DNA from: Parvibaculum sp.
Lineage (GTDB): Bacteria > Pseudomonadota > Alphaproteobacteria > Parvibaculales > Parvibaculaceae
Direction: 5' to 3'
Length of the DNA: 42,137 bases
NCBI GenBank assembly: GCA_030649335.1
Contig: JAUSLL010000097.1
Location: forward strand, 1 to 42,137
Made by a program: the position numbers and the translations under genes
Part shown: positions 7,974-15,587 of the stretch, piece by piece
Layout: each line of letters starts with the position of its first letter
How positions within the stretch are numbered: the stretch's first letter is position 1
The notes under the pieces: generated by a model
Told to the model about the DNA's origin: nothing
The model's input: the letters and a program-made list of their open reading frames with translations, nothing else
Database searches by the model: none

Positions 7974-8988
7974 CGAATTTCTCGACATAGTGAAACAGAT
8001 GCTGGTGGCCGAAAACATGGATGTGTCGGGCTTCGCCGCAAACGCCTGCCGCGAAGGTGGAAATAATCTTGTCTTCGACATTGACCTCCAAACTCGGCAC
8101 CTGCTCGCTAAAAAATATTACCGTAGCCCACAGGACGCGCGCGACCGCCTAGGAGCCGAATGGACCTTCATTGCTTATGCGCGTGCCTTGGGATTAAACG
8201 ATGTTCCTGCGACCATCACATGCGACGAGGCTCAAGGCATCGGTCTTTATGAATTCATTGACGGTCGAAAGCTTGCCCGCGACGAAGTAAAATTGTCTCA
8301 CGTTGAAGCTGCCGCGCGATTTTTCCTCGCATTGAATGGCGCCCAAAGGTTTGAGGGCGGCAAGAACCTTCCCGTCGCATCGGAAGCGTGTTTCAGCTTT
8401 GCCGCGCATATCGATTTGATAGAGCGCCGTCTCGCGCGATTGCAAACAATCAATGCGACAGATGATTTGAGCCATGAAGCGGTAACACTTACCGCCGATT
8501 TGATTAGCCGGTGGCACGAAATACGCGCTGCCATCGAGCAACAAGCCGGGCGTTTGCAGTTTGGTCTTCACGATGAATTGCCGAAAAGTAACCGTTGCCT
8601 GTCGCCTTCCGACTTCGGCTTTCACAACGCATTGGTAAAATCCGACGGCCAGGTGATATTCATCGACTTTGAGTATTCCGGCTGGGACGATCCGGCGAAG
8701 ATGGCTGCGGATTTTTTCTGTCAGCCGCAGGTGCCCGTGCCAATGGAACATTTCGAGCTGTTTCTTGATCAGACGATGGCGTTCTCACCAGCTGCCGACG
8801 AGATGAAAGAGCGTTCGCGCATATTATTGCCCGCCCAGAAAGTGAAATGGGCCTGCATCATGCTCAATGATTTTCTACCAGATGCCGCTCGTCGCCGCCA
8901 GTTTGCAAACCCGCTGGCCGACGTGATGGCCCGCAAACGTAGCCAGCTTGACAAAACCGCCGCTGCGCTTCGATCTTTGAACCTTTGA
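7957..8988 (+). CDS. Aminoglycoside phosphotransferase-family kinase (small-molecule or sugar kinase)
   Basis: A roughly 343-residue protein of the APH/choline-kinase fold. The catalytic loop SPSDFGFHN (216-224 from GTG 7957) matches the HGDxxxxN-type Brenner motif with Ser in place of His, and FIDFEYSGWDDPA (235-247) is the metal-binding DFE/DxD-like motif. The N-terminal lobe has a plausible LLAKKYY strand with the ATP-binding lysine. The start is uncertain: TTG 7942, GTG 7957 and TTG 7966 are all in frame, all overlap the HAD gene, and none has a clear ribosome site. APH-type kinases occur in polysaccharide loci as sugar or choline kinases. Here it may phosphorylate the anomeric position of the cassette sugar; this is inference. 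Confidence 0.72.
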   Translation: MSKLSDEFLDIVKQMLVAENMDVSGFAANACREGGNNLVFDIDLQTRHLLAKKYYRSPQDARDRLGAEWTFIAYARALGLNDVPATITCDEAQGIGLYEFIDGRKLARDEVKLSHVEAAARFFLALNGAQRFEGGKNLPVASEACFSFAAHIDLIERRLARLQTINATDDLSHEAVTLTADLISRWHEIRAAIEQQAGRLQFGLHDELPKSNRCLSPSDFGFHNALVKSDGQVIFIDFEYSGWDDPAKMAADFFCQPQVPVPMEHFELFLDQTMAFSPAADEMKERSRILLPAQKVKWACIMLNDFLPDAARRRQFANPLADVMARKRSQLDKTAAALRSLNL

Positions 8989-8998
8989 GGACCTTGCC

Positions 8999-9667
8999 AT
9001 GGCCTATGTTGATTTCTTGTCCGTCATCCACAAAAGCACCACGCGCGATTATCTGGCACGGGTCAATGACCTGGAATTTCCAAAGGCCAAAGCGGCGGAA
9101 CTCGCGAAGAAATGGGACTTTGACTATTGGGACGGTGATCGCCGCGTCAATTACGGCGGCTATCGTTATGACGGTCGCTGGGCAAAAGTCGCAAAGGCGA
9201 TGGCCGATCACTATGGCATCAAACCTGGTGACAAAATTCTCGACATCGGCTGCGGCAAGGGCTTTTTGATCTATGACTTTACGCAAGTCGTCCCGGGCGT
9301 CGAGGTTCAAGGTATCGATATTTCGTCCTATGCCATTGAAAATGTGGTCGATGGAGTCAAGGATCGCGTGCAGGTGGGCCACGCCAATAAACTGCCCTAT
9401 GCGGATAATGAATTCGATCTCGTCTTCTCGATCAACACCTTCCACAATCTGCATGCTTATGACCTAGATGCCGCTTTGCGCGAGATGGAACGCGTGGGCA
9501 AGTCGCACAAGTATATTTGTGTTGAGTCCTATCGAAACGAGGTCGAGAAGGCGAACCTTCTCTATTGGCAGGTGACATGCGAAGCTTTCAACACGCCTGA
9601 AGAATGGAGCTGGTGGTTCAAGCAAACGGGTTATACCGGCGACCATTCTTTCATCTACTTCGAATAG
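8999..9667 (+). CDS. Class I SAM-dependent methyltransferase
   Basis: A 222-residue Rossmann-fold methyltransferase. SAM-binding motif I is ILDIGCGKGFL (80-90), the acidic end of strand 2 is GIDIS (105-109), and motif II-like FDLVFSINTFHNL lies near 140-152. The start ATG 8999 is supported by TGAGGA at 8986-8991, seven bases upstream, which overlaps the stop of the kinase gene. An N-terminal stretch (YWDGDRRVNYGGYRYDGRW, 43-61) is unusual for small methyltransferases and may hold the substrate site. It lies eight genes into the cassette, ten bases from both neighbours, so it probably methylates the sugar or nucleotide sugar made there. The target atom (O, N or C) is not evident. Confidence 0.85.
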   Translation: MAYVDFLSVIHKSTTRDYLARVNDLEFPKAKAAELAKKWDFDYWDGDRRVNYGGYRYDGRWAKVAKAMADHYGIKPGDKILDIGCGKGFLIYDFTQVVPGVEVQGIDISSYAIENVVDGVKDRVQVGHANKLPYADNEFDLVFSINTFHNLHAYDLDAALREMERVGKSHKYICVESYRNEVEKANLLYWQVTCEAFNTPEEWSWWFKQTGYTGDHSFIYFE

Positions 9668-9677
9668 GAAGCGACCG

Positions 9678-10724
9678 ATGCTCCCGACCAAAACCAAAGC
9701 CGCCATCCTTGTCGAGCAACGCCAACCGCTGGTTGTCGCTGAAATTGATCTGCCATCCGCATTGGACATCGGGCAAGTGCTGGTTCAAATCCAGTTCAGC
9801 GGTATATGCGGATCTCAGTTGGGCGAGATTGACGGTGCCAAGGGCCCCGACAAATTTCTGCCACACCTGTTGGGTCATGAAGCGTCTGGTACCGTCCTCG
9901 CGATCGGCCCCGGCGTTAAGCAAGTAAAGCCGGCAGACAAGGTCGTCATGCATTGGCGTAAAGGTCCGGGTATTGAAGCAACGCCACCGAGCTATCAATG
10001 GGATGGCAAGAAGGTCAATGCCGGTTGGATTGCGACCTTCAGCGAACATGCCGTGATCTCTGAAAATCGGCTGACGAAAATTCCAGATGACAGCAATATG
10101 GAAGTTGCGGCCCTGTTCGGTTGCGCCGTCACGACCGGCTTTGGCGTCATCGTCAACAATGCCAAGGTAAAGATTGGCGAGGGTGTTGTCGTGTTTGGTG
10201 CAGGTGGCATTGGCCTTAACATCATTCAGGCGGCGGCACTTTCCACCGCCCATCCGATCATCGCCGTCGATCTTTTCGACAACAAGTTGGAGCTTGCCCG
10301 GTCTCTCGGTGCTACCCACGTCATCAATGCCAAGACGTCTGACGCGCGTGCCGAAATTGAGAAAATAGTTGGACCGCAGGGGCTCGATGTTTTTATCGAC
10401 AATACAGGCCAGCCTGCCATCATCGAAATTGGCTATGATCTCACAAAGCCCCAAGGCCGCGTCGTGCTTGTGGGTGTACCACGCAAAGGCAGCAACACAT
10501 CGATTTACTCCCTGCCGCTCCACTTCGGAAAATCCATCAGCGGCTCCCATGGCGGTGAGGCTGTGCCGGAAGTCGACATCCTCCGCTATCAATCGCTCTA
10601 TGCAAAAAATGTCATCGAGCTCGATCGGCTGATCACGGCGCATTTTTCATTAGATGAAATCAACGTCGCTATCGCTATCATGCGAGGCGGGGATACCGCT
10701 GGACGTGTGATGGTGACAATGTAG
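9678..10724 (+). CDS. Zinc-dependent MDR alcohol dehydrogenase
   Basis: A 348-residue medium-chain dehydrogenase/reductase, last gene of the tight run. Catalytic-zinc ligands are visible as C44 in SGICGS, H67-E68 in LLGHEASG and C149 in FGCAVTTG; the NAD(P)-binding loop is VVFGAGGIGL (171-180). The structural-zinc lobe with its four cysteines is missing: the corresponding region around 92-115 has no cysteine. The protein therefore resembles catalytic-zinc-only MDR members. It probably oxidises or reduces a hydroxyl or keto group of the cassette sugar. It is ten bases from the previous gene and followed by a 161-base gap with a CGGTATGA/TCATATCG inverted repeat (10783-10803). Confidence 0.85.
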   Translation: MLPTKTKAAILVEQRQPLVVAEIDLPSALDIGQVLVQIQFSGICGSQLGEIDGAKGPDKFLPHLLGHEASGTVLAIGPGVKQVKPADKVVMHWRKGPGIEATPPSYQWDGKKVNAGWIATFSEHAVISENRLTKIPDDSNMEVAALFGCAVTTGFGVIVNNAKVKIGEGVVVFGAGGIGLNIIQAAALSTAHPIIAVDLFDNKLELARSLGATHVINAKTSDARAEIEKIVGPQGLDVFIDNTGQPAIIEIGYDLTKPQGRVVLVGVPRKGSNTSIYSLPLHFGKSISGSHGGEAVPEVDILRYQSLYAKNVIELDRLITAHFSLDEINVAIAIMRGGDTAGRVMVTM

Positions 10725-10885
10725 CTGATATTGGCGCTCTAGGAGTTTCAATGAATTGCCGAGCACGCTTTGAATGTATGTTCGGTATGATAATGTCATA
10801 TCGGTTTCGGCCAATATTGGGGCAAATTCGAGGTCCAGGCAGTATGTGCCGTTAGCTCGGGAAACCGATTGAACGAGGAATATTT

Positions 10886-11794
10886 ATGGGTATTGGTAGC
10901 GATCTGATAGTTGATCTGTCTTTTCTTCGTTCAGTGGGAGAGCTGGAGGGAAAGAACCGGATGATCGAGATCGGCGCTCAACAGCTGTCCAACTCCTTTC
11001 TCAGCGCAACTGATGCACTGCGCGACCTCTATGTGAAGTTTGGCAAGGAACGTTCGGGCGATGATGCCGAAATACTTCAGCAGGAAATTCAACACGGTGT
11101 GCTGGAGCACCAGGGGGCCGACGCGCCATTTGCGCGCCAGTTCTGGATGGACTTGGGATTTGAGTATGCCTCCATCGATATTGATGGCAGTCCCGGCAGC
11201 ATTCCGCTTGATCTAAATGTTGACTCCATACCGCGGAGTCATCGCGGGCAATATGATCTTGTGACAAATTTTGGCACGACAGAGCACGTGTGCAACCAGT
11301 TGAATGCCTTCAAAGTCGTTCATGATCTCACCAAGCTTGGTGGACTCATGCTGCACAATCTTCCGGCTCAAGGAATGATGAATCATGGACTCGTAAATTA
11401 TAACCCCAAATTTTTCTGGATGCTGGCACGTAGCAATGGCTATTCAGTCATCTATTTCACGGTCCAACCTGCAGGTGTTTCTTATGAAATGCCGGAGAAC
11501 ATACAGACCTATATTCAGACAACGGAAGAAGCGAAAAAAGTTGTTGAGGCCTACCGAACAGAGGACGTGATGATAAAAGTCATCATGAAGAAGGTTTACG
11601 ATATTGATTTTGTTCCGCCACTTGATGTGCCTACCGGAATTTCCACAGACAATCAGGAATTGAGAAACAGATACTGGACGGTGTTTGAGCCTAAGGCCTT
11701 TGAACGCATTCCCATGCTGCTTAAAAAATACAGACCCAAATCCAATGTGTTTAAGGACGCTGCGCGCAAGATATTGGATATGGTAGCCAAATAG
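10886..11794 (+). CDS. Putative class I SAM-dependent methyltransferase
   Basis: A 302-residue protein. The segment RMIEIGAQQLSN (25-36) is a likely motif I, followed by an acidic SIDID and later YDLVTNFGTTEHV, which mirrors the motif region after strand 4 of class I methyltransferases. No other domain is clear; the last 80 residues are basic and helical. The start ATG 10886 has GAGGAA at 10875-10880, five bases upstream. It is separated from the nine-gene run by 161 bases, so it may have its own promoter. Its stop is six bases from the convergent sulfotransferase relic. A role in methylating the polysaccharide or its lipid carrier is possible; the family is only moderately recognisable. Confidence 0.65.
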   Translation: MGIGSDLIVDLSFLRSVGELEGKNRMIEIGAQQLSNSFLSATDALRDLYVKFGKERSGDDAEILQQEIQHGVLEHQGADAPFARQFWMDLGFEYASIDIDGSPGSIPLDLNVDSIPRSHRGQYDLVTNFGTTEHVCNQLNAFKVVHDLTKLGGLMLHNLPAQGMMNHGLVNYNPKFFWMLARSNGYSVIYFTVQPAGVSYEMPENIQTYIQTTEEAKKVVEAYRTEDVMIKVIMKKVYDIDFVPPLDVPTGISTDNQELRNRYWTVFEPKAFERIPMLLKKYRPKSNVFKDAARKILDMVAK

Positions 11795-11800
11795 CGTGGC

Positions 11801-12121
11801 TTAATCAGGGTAGATTTCGAGCGATGATGATCCCGTCATCTGTTTTCGAATGTCGTCTTTCTGTTTGTCAGTGAGTACATGTTTCCATTCTTGGGAATCG
11901 CCGGATCTGAAGTTGAAACTCTTGTCCTTTGAGCCGTTCGTCCAATGGTGATCGTGGGAAACTCTGGGGCCATCAACGAAAAATTTCGACCATGCACGAA
12001 CGACCGTTCGGCTGTCGGTGCTGGATACACCGAAGGGAATGCCCAGCGCGTTCGCCAAAATAACGGTCACACAGTTGCCTCCCGTTTTAAAGAAGGCAAA
12101 GAATGAACCGCAGTGGGGTCT
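11801..12121 (-). pseudogene. Internally deleted sulfotransferase relic
   Basis: The frame is open from after a stop at 12122-12124 to TAA 11801-11803, but has no ATG; the only start is a GTG at 12070, inside the conserved motif. It begins FFAFFKTGGNCVTVILANAL, which looks like the sulfotransferase 5'-phosphosulfate loop (compare the family pattern PKSGNTWVxxxLANxL). It ends with SGDSQEWKHVLTDKQ, which looks like the C-terminal sulfotransferase segment. In a full enzyme these are some 150 or more residues apart, with the PAPS 3'-phosphate site between; here about 60 residues separate them and the middle is gone. It is therefore best read as the remains of a second sulfotransferase. A short functional peptide seems unlikely. 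Confidence 0.55.
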
Positions 12122-12258
12122 TCATTGATCTGCAATGGATACATAGCGGAATCATTGAGGTCTCGGTTGTTCGAGATGCGAGAACGGCGATCCGTTATTC
12201 GGATTCCCACAATTTGTGTTGCTCCTAAATTCTGAAATTTGTGGAAGACGAGAGTAGG

Positions 12259-13254
12259 TCACTCTCTCCAATCAAACCGGACTTTGAGGTGCTCGGGCAA
12301 CAAGTCAGATAACATTTTACTCTCATTAGCGCTGAAGACCCCTCGCCACTCGTCCGGGCGCCCCTCCCGAAAGTGGTAGTCGGTATCATGACGAAGTGGA
12401 GTCGCGTTCTCCATTGAGAAGTGTTCTCTGGGGCCGCCGTAGTTTTCCAGATATTTTTCAACGAATGCCTCCCAATCATCCACCATGTCTTCAAAAGTGC
12501 TGAAAGTGATAGGAATTTCCTCTGAAAGTTTGACCCAACCGTCGATCCAGCGAATGGCATTCCGATAGAAGGGCAACACCATGAGAGCCTTCTCGCTGAC
12601 GGAGTTTCCTTGGTCTGCCATATCGCGCAAGCGACCTAGCTGAGTTGGATATTTTTCAAGATGATGTACTAGCGAAACAAGTGTCTGCCTTGGGTCGCGA
12701 ACATGAACAAACATCCGATCAACTCCACCTTCTTTGAGGAGTTGGGCTTGGTCTGAGTATGGATACAAATGTGTGACATGGCAGGCTCCGCCACGCATGT
12801 AGTCAAGCGTCCAGTTCGGCACAACACGTTGGTTAATCAGTGCATAGCTTATGCTCGGTAGGTGAAAGCCGGAATTGAATATATTGGAAACGCTGATGGA
12901 TCCGGATTTTCCTTGCGTCGCAAGTAAAATGCTAGGCAATCCTTTGTCGATGTTTTCGTTGCGCAATCGGTCAATCAATACGGTGTTTTCGTAATCGCCA
13001 AGGTTCAGAATGTTCATTTGAGGGTTGGTCGGAAACATATCGTTCATGATTTGCGCGAACTCCTTAATTCGCTTGGTAGCAGACATCACCTCTGAAAGTT
13101 GACTGCTGACATGAATTGCAAAATGCCGATATGCATTGCTCGGATGGAGGTTCAAGGCGTCGAGAAATATGTTCGCAGCGCCGGAATAATCCCGCTTGTC
13201 GTAGGTTGCTTGGAATAAATGGACGGAGTCTTCAAGTTGCATTTGGGGGCACAT
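12259..13254 (-). CDS. Sulfotransferase with TPR-like N-terminus
   Basis: A 331-residue protein that probably transfers sulfate from PAPS to a sugar of the surface polysaccharide. The 5'-phosphosulfate-binding loop is TQGKSGSISVSNIF (113-126). The 3'-phosphate site is HVRDPRQTLVSLVHH (184-198), with R186 and S194 in the expected positions. The C-terminal HFREGRPDEWRGVF is like the usual sulfotransferase end. Residues 10-60 read as a TPR-like helical pair (DYSGAANIFLDALNLHPSN). It starts at ATG 13254 with only a weak AGAG before it; an in-frame ATG at 13242 is an alternative. It stands alone on the minus strand between polysaccharide genes of the other strand, next to the relic of a related gene. 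Confidence 0.8.
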   Translation of the reverse strand: MCPQMQLEDSVHLFQATYDKRDYSGAANIFLDALNLHPSNAYRHFAIHVSSQLSEVMSATKRIKEFAQIMNDMFPTNPQMNILNLGDYENTVLIDRLRNENIDKGLPSILLATQGKSGSISVSNIFNSGFHLPSISYALINQRVVPNWTLDYMRGGACHVTHLYPYSDQAQLLKEGGVDRMFVHVRDPRQTLVSLVHHLEKYPTQLGRLRDMADQGNSVSEKALMVLPFYRNAIRWIDGWVKLSEEIPITFSTFEDMVDDWEAFVEKYLENYGGPREHFSMENATPLRHDTDYHFREGRPDEWRGVFSANESKMLSDLLPEHLKVRFDWRE

Positions 13255-13744
13255 CTCTTCGGCTTGTTTCTTAAAGCGTATATCTGGATTCGAACCTCAT
13301 TGAGGTATCAAGTGAACGAAAGGAGCGATACGAGTTGGCGAGAAATCTACACTATTGAGTGAGGTTGCAATTGGCTTGACGCATTCTAGTCCAATCTTGG
13401 TTTGATTGGCGTCGACGTCACCATTTTCAACAGCTTACAATTCTAGCACATTTGAATTATGGGCTAGTATATTGAAATTCAGAGTCCTGTTGACGCTGGG
13501 AGTATGTGAATACTGCGAGATGGCGAATTAACCCACAGTCGATCAAGCATTTATATCGAAATATCGTGATCGAGGTCATAGAAAGAAATGGCGGGATATT
13601 GGTTTTGAGAGAAATTCTGGATTGCGGGCTGTGTTGCGTAGTTAGCCAAATGTCTCAATGGCGATTCGACAACTGGTGTAATTGCGCTGAGCATCATCTT
13701 ACGTGTTCAAACTGGTCTGGCGGGCAGAGTGTTGGAGAAGTGAT
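13255..13744. other. Intergenic region upstream of the exporter genes
   Basis: About 490 bases with no convincing gene; a short frame at 13506-13748 has no recognisable product and runs into the wzm ribosome site. The region must carry the promoter of the exporter operon and that of the divergent sulfotransferase gene. TTGACG hexamers occur at 13376 and 13490, but neither has a good -10 box at normal spacing, so no promoter is called. It is AT-richer than its surroundings. Confidence 0.5.
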
Positions 13745-14527
13745 TTGAACGCAGTTATTTCCGATATTATACGAACCACCAAATTGACCGAACTATGGAT
13801 GCATCTGGGCTGGTCAGAAGTTGAGCGCCGCTATCGTCGTACGCTGCTGGGGCCGCTTTGGCATACCCTTACCATTGCGGTTTTTATTCTGAGCATGGGG
13901 CTCATATGGGCCTCTGTGCTGAATATTGACTTCCGCGAATTCGTTTTTCATCTGACCCCTTCACTTATTGCATGGAGTCTTATTTCGAGCGTCATCGTTG
14001 AGGCGACAAGCGTTTTCTTGCGCGCCAAGCAAACCGTCTTGACGGTGAATTTGCCCTATCCGGTGTTAGTCCTCGGATTAGTCTGGAAGTTGGTGATTTC
14101 GTTCGCTCATCATCTTTCATTGATGGTAATTTTGATGGTGGTCTACGAAACGCCTCCAAGTTTCAATCAGCTTTTCCTTATTCCAGGTCTCGCCCTTGTG
14201 ATGCTCAACAGCGTCTGGATAGTTATGCTTGTTGGCATAATCTGCCTGAGGTTTCGTGACCTCCAGATGTTCATCTCAGTTGCAATGAATATTGCCCAGT
14301 TTGTAACCCCGGTCTATTGGCCGGTGGAGCGCATAGCGCCTAGTTTAGGGTGGGTTGTACAGTACAACCCACTTTACCATCAGTTGCAGCTTATTCGTGA
14401 GCCTCTGGCTGGTCGGGCGCCTGATATCGAAAACTGGTTGTGGGGCCTGAGCATGCTTGCGGTTGGCTTGACCATAACTGCAGTCACCTACACGCTTTCA
14501 CGCAAAAGATTAGCTTATTGGTTCTAA
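13745..14527 (+). CDS. wzm: ABC-2 type polysaccharide exporter permease (Wzm-like)
   Basis: A 260-residue integral membrane protein with about six hydrophobic segments (roughly 36-55, 65-85, 105-130, 140-162, 175-195 and 230-250). The N-terminal WSEVERRYRRTLLGPLW is the typical amphipathic start of O-antigen and capsule ABC-2 permeases, and the motif VVQYNPLYH near position 208 is the conserved family end motif. The start is TTG 13745, fixed by GGAG at 13734-13737 seven bases upstream; longer in-frame starts lack this. The next gene (the ATPase) begins two bases after its stop region, so they form one operon. Together they export a completed lipid-linked glycan through the inner membrane. Confidence 0.88.
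   Translation: MNAVISDIIRTTKLTELWMHLGWSEVERRYRRTLLGPLWHTLTIAVFILSMGLIWASVLNIDFREFVFHLTPSLIAWSLISSVIVEATSVFLRAKQTVLTVNLPYPVLVLGLVWKLVISFAHHLSLMVILMVVYETPPSFNQLFLIPGLALVMLNSVWIVMLVGIICLRFRDLQMFISVAMNIAQFVTPVYWPVERIAPSLGWVVQYNPLYHQLQLIREPLAGRAPDIENWLWGLSMLAVGLTITAVTYTLSRKRLAYWF
14350..14372. repeat. 23-bp perfect inverted repeat inside wzm
   Basis: The arms GTGGGTTGTAC (14350-14360) and GTACAACCCAC (14362-14372) are perfect reverse complements around a single A at 14361. The repeat encodes part of the conserved permease end motif. The single-base centre makes a stable RNA hairpin less ideal, though opening the inner pairs leaves a normal loop. Coincidence with codon use is the simplest explanation. 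Confidence 0.85.
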
Positions 14528-14528
14528 T

Positions 14529-15575
14529 ATGACGGGCATATCTCTGGATAATGTAACGGTTGAGTTCAATGTTGGCGGGACATTGAATAGTGCGATGCGT
14601 GGCTTTTCACGACGTGTCGGCGGACGGTTCAATGCAGAAAGCGGAATTGTACGGGCCTTAGATGGTGTCTCATTCAATCTCGCAGAGGGAGAGCGCGTTG
14701 GTTTGATTGGGCATAACGGAGCGGGAAAGTCGACTTTGCTTCGAACCATTTCTGGAATCTATGCGCCGCAGATTGGAAAAGTAAGTACGCAAGGGAGCAT
14801 CTCGGCACTCTTTAGTGGTAGCCCCGGCATTGAGCCTGACGACACGGGCTATCAGAACATACTGAACTGCGGCTTGTTTTTGGGCATGTCAAAAAAGGAA
14901 ATTCGTTCAAAGATCGATGAGATTGCTGAGTTTTCCGGTCTGGGAGAATACCTAGGATTGCCTGTCAGAACATATTCTTCAGGTATGAACATGCGTCTGT
15001 CATTCAGCATAGCTACATCAATCAACCCCCAGATATTGTTGGTAGACGAAGCGCTTGGTACGGGGGACGCACGATTTGCGGAAAAGGCACAACAGCGCAT
15101 ACTGCAATTGGCCGAGCGATCTTCAATCTTGGTCATGGCATCGCATTCGCCTGCATTACTGAAGTCAATCTGCAATCGCGGAATACTACTCGAGCAAGGC
15201 AAGGTGCTACACGATGGCCCGATCGACGAAGTCGCCGAAGTGTATCGAGAGTCGATTGTTAAGAGCGCTGAGTTGGATGGTGGACAGAATGGTGAGCGTC
15301 TCTTGCAGATGGTGCAAGAAAGTGCGCAGCGGGGCGAGACGGTTCCTCTTCATATCGAAGAGGTGGCACTTCAGCACGTGCTTCGTAGCAGGCCGGATGA
15401 CGCCATTTTGTTGCGACGGCTTTACCGAATATTGAAAGAGCAGAACAAGGAAGTTCCAAGGGACATTGAGGTAAAGGCCCTCGAATCCATACTGAGTATC
15501 AAGCCGGAAGATAAAGCGACTATGCGACGGTTGGCGGAGTTGAAGGCTGTCGAGGACTCAGCGGCGGACGCCTGA
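14529..15575 (+). CDS. wzt: Polysaccharide ABC exporter ATPase (Wzt-like) with C-terminal helical repeats
   Basis: A 348-residue ATPase that drives the Wzm permease. Walker A is GHNGAGKS (61-68), the signature is YSSGMNMRLSF (149-159), Walker B is ILLVDEALGTGD (169-180), and the H-loop histidine is H206. The nucleotide-binding domain ends near 245. The tail (250-348) is not the beta-sandwich O-antigen-binding domain of E. coli O9a-type Wzt. It has two similar helical units, IEEVALQHVLRSRPDD (276-291) and IEVKALESILSIKPED (313-328), each followed by a RRL segment. This may be a protein-protein contact. Codons follow directly after wzm; the next gene starts 12 bases downstream. Confidence 0.88.
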   Translation: MTGISLDNVTVEFNVGGTLNSAMRGFSRRVGGRFNAESGIVRALDGVSFNLAEGERVGLIGHNGAGKSTLLRTISGIYAPQIGKVSTQGSISALFSGSPGIEPDDTGYQNILNCGLFLGMSKKEIRSKIDEIAEFSGLGEYLGLPVRTYSSGMNMRLSFSIATSINPQILLVDEALGTGDARFAEKAQQRILQLAERSSILVMASHSPALLKSICNRGILLEQGKVLHDGPIDEVAEVYRESIVKSAELDGGQNGERLLQMVQESAQRGETVPLHIEEVALQHVLRSRPDDAILLRRLYRILKEQNKEVPRDIEVKALESILSIKPEDKATMRRLAELKAVEDSAADA

Positions 15576-15587
15576 TTTGCGCTATAT

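Noticed and set aside
9651-10643. Minus-strand frame of 330 codons opposite the MDR dehydrogenase
   Set aside because: The plus-strand gene has zinc and cofactor motifs; the antisense frame has none.
13376-13404. Sigma70-type promoter with TTGACG before wzm
   Set aside because: No acceptable -10 hexamer at 16 to 18 bases; same for TTGACG at 13490.
13506-13748. Small plus-strand frame of 80 codons before wzm
   Set aside because: No recognisable product, poor start and it covers the wzm ribosome site.
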